Assembly: GCA_014871385.1 (NCBI GenBank)
Contig: CM026422.1
Coordinates: forward strand, 22,933,014 to 22,997,013
Length of the DNA stretch: 64,000 bases
From: Ceratodon purpureus
Taxonomy: Eukaryota > Streptophyta > Bryopsida > Pseudoditrichales > Ditrichaceae
Direction of reading: 5' to 3'
Under the pieces are notes generated by a model. The model made no database searches. It was not told the origin of the DNA and saw only the letters and a list, made by a program, of their open reading frames with translations. This document shows positions 55,553-64,000 of this stretch, one piece after another. How positions within the stretch are numbered: position 1 is the first letter of the stretch; each line of letters starts with the position of its first letter. The translations under genes and the position numbers were made by a program.

Positions 55553-58500
55553 GATCTAATTCCAATCCTAATTCAAACAAGCAATATTACCTGCGCAAAA
55601 AAACCAGACACATTGGGCATAAGGCATTGCATCCAATTGGAGATCATACACCGTCAACCATTAACTACTAACGAGTACCCAATTGTTAGCATCTACCCAT
55701 TAGAACTGTTCGTTGTGCCCTCACCGTTCAAGAATCTTCTAGTTGCATCAACGTGAACCCTAACATTCGAAGCTGCTCAACCTGATGGTCGAGCTTCCTC
55801 TTGCATCCTCGATGCTGCGGTTACAAACTGACAATTGGTAGCCTCAATTCTTCATTCTCTGAGAAGAGCTATTAGAGACACAAAGAACAACTCTCAGATT
55901 AATTTGAAGCGCACCTACTGATAAATTCATGATCTGTGCTGGTCAGGAAACCAGCGCCCTAGATGTTTGTTGTTTTTCTGATAGTACTCAAAGCCTACAC
56001 AATTACCATCATGGACGCAACCGTGACTCACTTCAGGTAAGAAAGCAAAGATCAGTTTTTTCATAGATTCTTGGAAAGAAAGACTCTCGCATAATCTAGC
56101 TCGAATCTTACAGAGATACGAAAGAGGGTTGTGAAGGACTCCTCGGCTGGCGGCTCCAAACATGCAACCTGGTCGACACTTAAGAAATTCGCTCCAAAAC
56201 GATCTCAAGGCGATCAGTACCATCATTCAACCTCCACAGCTGTCTTCATAACCACCACCACCAACTGCCTCCACAACCCACACCACTTTCAAATAACGAA
56301 TCAAACACTAGATCCCCCAACACAAGCATCCAAAGACGGCGCCGCACACAACACCAGCCACCTCTCGCACAGAAAACACTGACCGTGACTCACTCAATCC
56401 CACTCTGACATGCTGCAACATCTCCCAAATGCATGCAATTAAATAAAACCGAAATCTCTCAAACGGGCATTGTAGGCTCTGCCACAGTGGCACCGTTCAT
56501 GTGAAGGTGCGAATGTTTGGGATTGCTCGAAATTAGTTCGCCGCAGTTCAATAAAATTATTTAACAAACATCTACAGATAATCAAGGCCCTATTAAAGAA
56601 CAACTCAAGCTTCTGAGATTAGGTAAGGTAAGATCCTGGGACATTTGACTAGATACATGGTACATGTTTGTATTCCCAATGCTCACGAGCTGGTCCATGG
56701 CCCACTGTGCCCATTCCGCAGGCTTCGTTGTGGGAGGTCCATGCCTCCACTGCATGTCCAATATTGTGCAGGGCCAGGCAGGAGTTAGTGGGACTCCTGA
56801 AGCTTGAACATACTGTTGCCCCACATGTACTGAATTACCTCAGGATGATTAGGAACTAAACACGGGTGTCATGTTTGCCCATGATGCTCACTTGTGTGTG
56901 CATGGATCCGGAACTGGGACATGGACAGGTTTAGCCTGTGAGTTTAACTTAGGTCATTAAATTTTAGGATGTGGATTGCTAATTGCAAGTATGGTGTAGA
57001 TAGACGTCGGTGGCCTTAATGATTAGCCTGCTGGGAGTTTGCTTCAAAATGTAGATTTGTTTAGGAAGATGTTGAATTCCATTTATGAAGGAGGATTTAG
57101 AATACTTCTCGAACGATATTGTAATAATATTGAACCTGTAATTAACAGAAGGAGAATAGACTTCCGGCACAACCAACCGCATCATACTATTGTAAGAGTC
57201 TCGAGAAGGACGGCACCGACACTGGAGTGTGGAAACACAACCAGAGTTGAAAAGATGAAACGATGTCCAGGGACATGAATGGGCAGTGTGCTCAGTGCTC
57301 ACCGTTCGAGGTGAAACCTTCTGTACAGTACACTGTGCACATTGAAACCTTGGTCAATGACCAATGAATCTGGGCACTCGGTACACAACCAAAATGATTT
57401 GGCAGTAGTTACTTTGATTCAATATGTCTTGATCTTCAGAAGTAAAAGCTATCAGACCTAAAACGGTACACATTATCCATTTTTTGTTACATAGTAAATT
57501 GATTAGTATTCCTGCACTGGGAATCGAGGATAGACTTACTATGAGTGCTTACAATGTCTTGTGCGATGAGCAAAGCTGCAAGCTTGACTTGTTAATCAAC
57601 AACTTCTCAATCTCAATTTTCTTCTGCAGCAGGAACCAGGAGAAATGCTTGATTCTTGGTTCGCAAGATCCTCAACAGTTCTAAAAAGAGAGTGAGGTGT
57701 GAGGTTTTCAGAGCAACCTAAAAATTTAAATTCTCAGAACCTACTAGTCAAGTTGAATTTCTGTCCGTAAAACAACATTTTGCCAATTCAATATTGCAGA
57801 CAGATATTGTACGTGCCATGAATCCTTCAGCTTGAAGGTAGGAAATCGAAGTGATTAGCTTGCAGCATCAAATCTGGCTTCGTAAGTCTTTTCATGCACT
57901 TCATCCATGAACGAAATCAATGGGGTTCACGTCACTTTTCTTCCTCACCACACGGTGCCTCGAATTTAAGCCGGAAATCGTAGATTCAAAGTCTTTGTGA
58001 TACATTGTTGACAAAAAGAAGCTCTACTTAAAATTGAGGAATTCAGTGTTACAAAACTGCAAATGAATCAAGCAATGAGTAGCTTTACTGTCTCCACACA
58101 TCAGCCTTAGCAACAAATGTTGCTGGTACGTGGATCAAGATTGGATATCGCCTACGTCCTCTGTTGCGTTTACTTGGCCCTGCCCTGTTAGAGAGGGCAT
58201 CTTGCATCGTCATCAAAAACTGGTACCACTATTATATCCTGAAGTGATCAAAAACTGATACTAGTATATATCCTGATTCCTGAGTACTACATATCTTGAC
58301 GTGATCAAAAACTTGATCAAAATTACACGGCTCAAACGTGGTTCAGTATTACATTCTTGAGTTACTAAGCCAACAGGGTCCTTCGCATCTCTTCATATCT
58401 TGTTAAGAGAGAAGCCCTTACAAAACGCAATAGCGTAAGCAGATTAAAAACTTGGACCAGTCCTTCAGAGCCAGCTTGTGTACTGCGAGTCCTTCCTTTG

Positions 58501-61500
58501 ACGGCTCCTCAGACCTCACAGCTTGAATGGTAAACCATGTGTATAACTTTCTACTTGATGACCAGCTTCAAGTGCACCGTGGCATGAAAACTCTGTCGAT
58601 TGACTCCTACCTTCTCCTCTAGATCACACAAGCTTTTTGCAACTCGCTGTTTGAGACTTTGGTTATTAAAGATTTTGTCTCAATGATCGTAGGATATCAA
58701 AAAAGAAGTCGGATATTTCTATCACATTTACTGGTCTGTTCGTACTAAAAAGTTGGTTACATTTTTCAATTTTATTGCTCGCATGCTTTTACAAAAATGA
58801 CAACGATTCGGATGTGGTTCTGGATCCAAAATTCCTCGCCATCGCTGGCTCTCACAAGACAAAGAATCTGAGAGGATATAATATCCTGAAACACTAAACA
58901 TCACTTTCGGTCTGATGAATATACAACCAGACCGTGAAGGACCTGTCAGTAGGCCACTCTCCCACAGGTCACACATATAGCTTTCTCACATGGGTAAGGA
59001 CGTACTTGGGTCACATGCAAAATTGATCGTCACTCCATTGTAACGTCTTCAGGGATGGTGTACCGGTAAATTAGGCTCGGAATTAATTAATACAAGTTTT
59101 GTCATTGTAGTGCAGCTCCATTTAATATCACTGAAGAAGTGGAGTCCGGTAGGTACCTCTGAAGTGTCAAAGCAGCACCTGCTTCGTCCTTGGCAATCTT
59201 GATAGAGAAATGAGCAACACGAAGAGTCACAAGCTGGTGAAACCGTATCTAATTGAATATCTAGATCAGTGAAGTACCAACTCACTTTATCATCACAGTG
59301 TGGGTTGTACAAAAGAGCAGCTCTGGAGTTTGGAGCCTGGAGTTGGTCCAATGGAGTGACTGAGCAGGCCAAGAGACACCACCAAGTTACGTGCTCTATG
59401 CACACATCTAGATTCTGCAACAATTTCAACAGCCAACGCCTCTTCAAAGATAATTGACACTAATTTTCTTACAGAAACTAAAAGGTGGTAACTATATTTG
59501 GTGAACTTCTACACCATGAACTTAGTATTTCTCAGTTTCTAAGTGCCATATTTGTGTGAAATATTTCCTCAGATTCTTGGAGATTTTAGTAAAATACCAC
59601 CAGTTGGGTGATTGTTGGAGGGATGAGGTGGGCATGGACCCATGTCATTCATTTTGTGGTCATCTGATTGTGCATAATGCCACGACAGTGTAGTTGCAGA
59701 GACAGGGTACAGAAATGAATGTGGGTGAGTGGAGTGAGGACAGCAATACTGAAGATGATGCTGAAAAGTAACTGCAGAGCTCTGTAAATACTGGACTACA
59801 CAATGACATGTTTTCTGAAAGAGGAATACTTTTGTAATTTTTCACCGTATGGCAAATAATGCTATTTAATCCTTTGGTGCCCAGGAAGCTACAATGTGGT
59901 CTCTGATGTCACGTAATCATTGAAACTTCTGACGACTGAAGAAGGCCACCCTTCCGTCTCTTGTTTCTTAATTTATTTGTTACAAATTGTTTTTGGCCGA
60001 GTTACATTGTAAAATTCTTCTGAGTTTTGCAAATATGCTATCACGCTCATATCAACTTAAGATTGAAACAGTAAAGTTCATTTGTTCTGTTAAAAGTGCA
60101 CATGAGTTATATCGCCGTAATTATTATTTTTAAATTAAAAAATTAAAAAATTAAGCGAATGGTGATTTAGTTCTATAGCAAGTTAAATATTTCTTTTGAA
60201 GATGTCGTTCTTTACAAACCTAAAACAGGCAAAGTCACCATCTTCTTAGAAACATGTCTGGGCAGTAATTAAGTGAAAGGGTTGAGAAGGCTCAGGAATC
60301 AGGAAGCCAGTAAAGCCATGCATCGCAACTGTGCAAAGCAGATGCCCTAAGTTAGGACACATGCTTCACAGCCGTGAGACTAGTGCAGAAAGGACCTGCA
60401 CAGAACAGGAGGTAACAAACTTGCCATGGTAAGTTAAGTTATTCCAACTCAGAGTCCAGGCTGGGAATGAAAATAATTAAGTATTATACCATATTCCTAC
60501 AGGCAACAGCATGCTTCAGTTGGGGAGGATTGAGTCAGTGAGTGAGTCGTGTGCATGTGTGTACCATGGCCGTACTTCACTCTACTCCCCCACTCTTCAT
60601 ACATCTGTTAAATTGTTGCATTACAATTTACTCCCACTGCATGAATGTTTGGACCACTTTCTCTTTTCTCTTTTCAAAAATAAAGAGTGGTGTAGATTTG
60701 GTGAAAAACACTTTAATTGCACAAATAACATTGCCAATAGAAGACATGACAATCCCATGCATCCAATCACAAAAATTATGATGGACGGTATAGAATGAAT
60801 ACATTTGAATTATTCCAAAATTATTTTGAAGAAAATAGGAAGGATTTTATTGAACAAAATGTCAAGTTTTAGTGTATTTACCTAATTTGAAAAAGGTATT
60901 AAATGTTATCTATAGAGATTTAAACTATCAATAGTTCATCAATTATAGGAAAGAATCTAAAGGTTTTTGATTGAATTAGGGTGTGATGTTTATCATTAAA
61001 GGGTTCTAAAATGAATTACAATTTGATGCAAATCCATATTTCACGAGGATTTAAAAACCAATTCTTCTTATGTTAAAATCAAACTAAGTTCTACAATTGA
61101 ATTGGTTAAGGTTTGTAAATATTTATAAAAAGAATGTGACATTCATAAAAGATTTTTTATGAATGTTATGGAGACATCTTCACATTACCTTTGTAAAATC
61201 ATTTTTGTTTCAAATTCAAAATGCAAAAAAATATAATTCTCTAGTAACAATTTATATTATTCTATTTTTTTATAGGTATATTATGTGTAAATCAGTAAGT
61301 GTTTCCAAGACACTATATGCAAATGAAGAAGTTACAGTATAGTTATTTTGTATACACAGTTGTTAAGTTTATATAACTACCAAAATTTACCAAGTTGTAT
61401 GTTGCGTGCTTCATAAAACGATACTATTAAAATTTTCATATACAAAATAACAACGGTATATTTGTGGTAGTTTATGAATATATAAATTTGTATGCAGAAT

Positions 61501-63363
61501 GTATGATTGCATTCATTTTCATAAATAGTTGTGTATATTAGCTAATATTTCTAACCTTTAACCCCTATAGGAAGAAGGGGTATTTTCACAGTTTTTCAAG
61601 TACCTACAGTACCATTCTTGCATTTTTTAAAGTGAGACAAATTTAGAATCACCATAAGCAATTTAATCGTAAGATCTTTGAAAGTAGTGGGTTACCAAAA
61701 TCTGTACCAAATTTTGGGTTTGAAGAAGCAACGGATCGAGAGATAATAACATGTGAAGTTTGGAAGATTAGTGAATTTCTGAAATATTAATAGTGAGTTT
61801 CCGAGTTTGACTGAAAATTGCTAATTCAAAAATTTATAAAAACTTGGCAACTAAAGCTAATTCTCTTCTCTAGTATGTTAAAAACATGCACAATCTTTTT
61901 TAGATTTTTCCGACTTACCAATTTGGAGAAAATGGGTTTGACATAAGTGTCACTCTGAATTTTATTTTTTTCAACGTGGCATTTTTTGGAAAATTCAAAA
62001 GGGTTTCTGATAAATCAAAAAAGGTGAAGCCATAAAAGAGTGGTCATTCAAGCATTCCCAAAAACTAAAATGCTATAAACAAAAATCGACAAGGAGAGAT
62101 CTTCATTTCAGTTTTCAATGTGCTCAAAGTTTGGTTGAAACACTGTAACTAAAGAAACACTAACTTCACTGTAGAAACACCTCATTGACCCATGTTGTTT
62201 CTTTTTTCTAAAATCAGGGTTTCACTTCTTCACTAAAATTTCATGATATTTTTATTGCCAACTTGATTCTTGAGAGGTTAGAAACAAAAAACACTCAAAT
62301 TCGACCCTTTAGGGCATTGTATTGGGTTTTCTATTTCTGGCCCAACCCAAAAGTGGTTGCTTCGTCCTTTAGAGGTTAATTTTTTTGTCTTTACGTACCC
62401 AAGCTATATTTTTAATGCATATCTTCAAGGCTTATACAAATAATGTGTTAGAGTATATTTCAACTTTGAAAATATATAAAGGAGGAAAACCTCCAATTTT
62501 CATGTAATAAATAATAGGTCTTTTTTTACCTTGTTTGATAAAAGATTATAGTGGATCATGTATTTTTATGGTGGAAGGATTTTTTGAAAATCTCAAACAA
62601 AATCATGTTAGTTATCTACATACCAAATCTTAATCATATTAGAGAAGTAAAACATAATTGCCCAAGTTGTCCACTTAACAAAAAGGCTATTTGGATAATA
62701 TAACTTTTTCTTAGTATTTAGTAGAAAAATCATATTTCTCAAAAGCTTATATAGATTCAGGCCACCTTCCCCAAAAAAAAATCAATCTTTTAATCGAAAC
62801 TAACATTGTACAAACCTACTCAAAATTGTTGTTTGTCTTTTACACAATTTGTTTTATTTTTAGAATAAATATATAAAAAACATAAATGTATATGCTAGAA
62901 AAAGACATTCCAAATTGTCATGAATAGAAATAAATATACATTTTAGAATTGAAAATAGACTACAACACTTAAATTGTATATTTTTAACATTAATGTAAGA
63001 TAGAGGTGACCAATATGGTTAGTTTTCTAAAATATTGATTCAAAACGGTTGTTGTGAAACTTAAATATATCTCTCCTACAAACTTCAATCATGATTCTTG
63101 ACCATTAGACACACAAGATTATCATGTCCATAGTGTGTCCCAGCATCCACATTTTTACCTTTTTTTATTTAGCACTTTAACAATTCATAACTCATCCAGA
63201 TTAACTCCAAAAATTACAAAACCCCTTGAATAAAACTCCATTTTCAAATGCTAGCACATGCAAGTCATTTTCGTGACCATGCCTCATTTTTAAACACAAA
63301 TATCTACTTATATTGGAATAAGTGCTTCTACTTAAGCTAAACAAACATCAAGCTTCCCTCTAC
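55553..63363. other. gene-poor right part of the window
   Basis: The KAI2-like promoter comes first. Then 56.5-60.8 kb has ordinary mixed sequence with frames of 60-132 codons on both strands and no recognisable domain. From about 60.8 to 63.4 kb the DNA becomes strongly AT-rich and almost free of open frames. I found no tRNA, rRNA or transposase sequence. Confidence 0.5.
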
Positions 63364-63617
63364 TACCATACATCAATAGCAAGGTTTATTCATACATAAT
63401 TCTAGTAGAAGAAAGAAATTAAAAATTTTAAAGATGGAAAAGAAAATTTGATAAATTACTTTACGTGGTATTTCTCTATTTTGGATTCATTTAAAAAAAA
63501 AATTATTTAAAAAAACTATAAAATTAAAAATTTGGAAAATACCTTATTTTTCCTAAAAAACTAAACATTTGTACGAAGGTGAACAAACCTACTATCGAGG
63601 TACATCGACGTACGGTA
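63364..63617. mobile_element. MITE, about 254 bp, copy B (diverged)
   Basis: The left end TACCATACATCAATAGCAAG and the right end, reverse complement of ...CTACTATCGAGGTACATCGACGTACGGTA in part, match the family seen at 38584-38836. The interior shares AAATTAAAGATGGAAAA-like and ACCTTATTTTTC segments. The right arm seems to carry a short extra piece of about 10 bp. It is older than copy A, judging by its mismatches. Confidence 0.6.
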
Positions 63618-63649
63618 CTCAACAAAACCACTTTGGTTACCCAAAGCTG

Positions 63650-64000
63650 AAATGTTGAACTTGTCCAGAGAGCGTCAAAGGTACGCCATGACAAACACCC
63701 CCAATTGGAGGAAATACCATGAAAATACAGGGAAGCCCAAAAAAATCACAAATGAAGCAGGCTGCCCCGTCAGCAACTTAAAGGATGAGAGGGGGTGGGC
63801 TCCCCCCCAATGATCAACGCCCATGTGGCATGGTCTGTCAAGGTGCCGCATAAGTCCGGCCCTCCTCAGAATTGACGACCCCCCTTGTTGACCGCAGCCC
63901 AATGCCACTCATGAGGGCCGCACTCCCCAAGCCCCCATGGTCCCATGGTTCCTGTTCATCATTCTACCTGCCCCCTCACTTACCTCCCCGCCTAATTAAC
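63650..64000. other. GC-rich segment at the right edge, possible repeat
   Basis: After 2.5 kb of very AT-rich DNA the sequence switches to GC- and C-run-rich DNA (runs of C at 63803, 63880 and 63971). A 77-codon minus-strand frame crosses it without a known domain. The sharp change suggests the edge of a transposable element continuing outside the window, but no diagnostic motif is visible. Confidence 0.3.

Noticed and set aside
1..64000. CRISPR arrays, operons, bacterial ribosome sites, organellar genes
   Set aside because: None is present; gene structure, introns and transposons are those of a plant nuclear genome.

Overview
This window is nuclear DNA of a land plant, most likely a moss (Physcomitrium-like). 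The evidence is intron-containing genes with GT/AG junctions, a plant augmin subunit, a plant half-size ABCA transporter, a plant folate-biopterin transporter and a KAI2-type hydrolase, all set in AT-rich, transposon-rich DNA. The species is an inference; the intron-containing plant gene families can be read directly.

Layout: 1-8.3 kb is AT-rich, with degenerate 5-bp repeat arrays and a decayed PIF/Harbinger transposon that carries a nested inverted-repeat element. From 8.3 to 12.2 kb I recognise no gene. From 12.2 to 32.7 kb there is a plus-strand tandem cluster of intronless receptor-like kinases: LysM receptor 1 (12639-14900), a broken LysM receptor (22440-23516), LysM receptor 2 (24631-26676), a broken lectin-receptor copy whose 5' half is replaced by a GC-rich fold-back (27883-29235), and an intact L-type lectin receptor kinase (30319-32646). 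A young Ty1/copia retrotransposon (15912-22041, 5-bp target duplication) lies inside the broken LysM unit. From 33.4 to 50 kb three housekeeping genes lie on the minus strand: AUG5 (10 exons, 810 aa), a folate-biopterin transporter that stops after about eight membrane segments, and a 16-exon ABCA transporter (969 aa). A KAI2-like gene (three exons, 272 aa) follows at 54.4-55.6 kb. The rest, to 64 kb, is gene-poor and holds MITE-like elements.

The most interesting system is the receptor cluster. From the transmembrane segment onward the LysM receptors closely match the neighbouring L-type lectin receptor, and all are intronless. LysM and legume-lectin ectodomains therefore appear to be exchanged on one shared membrane/kinase chassis. 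Kinase-derived scraps lie just upstream of all three LysM units, a conserved upstream block is shared by four units, and a sharp near-identity tract points to gene conversion. These receptors probably sense chitin-type or other glycans at the cell surface and signal through an RD kinase; the ligands are inferred.
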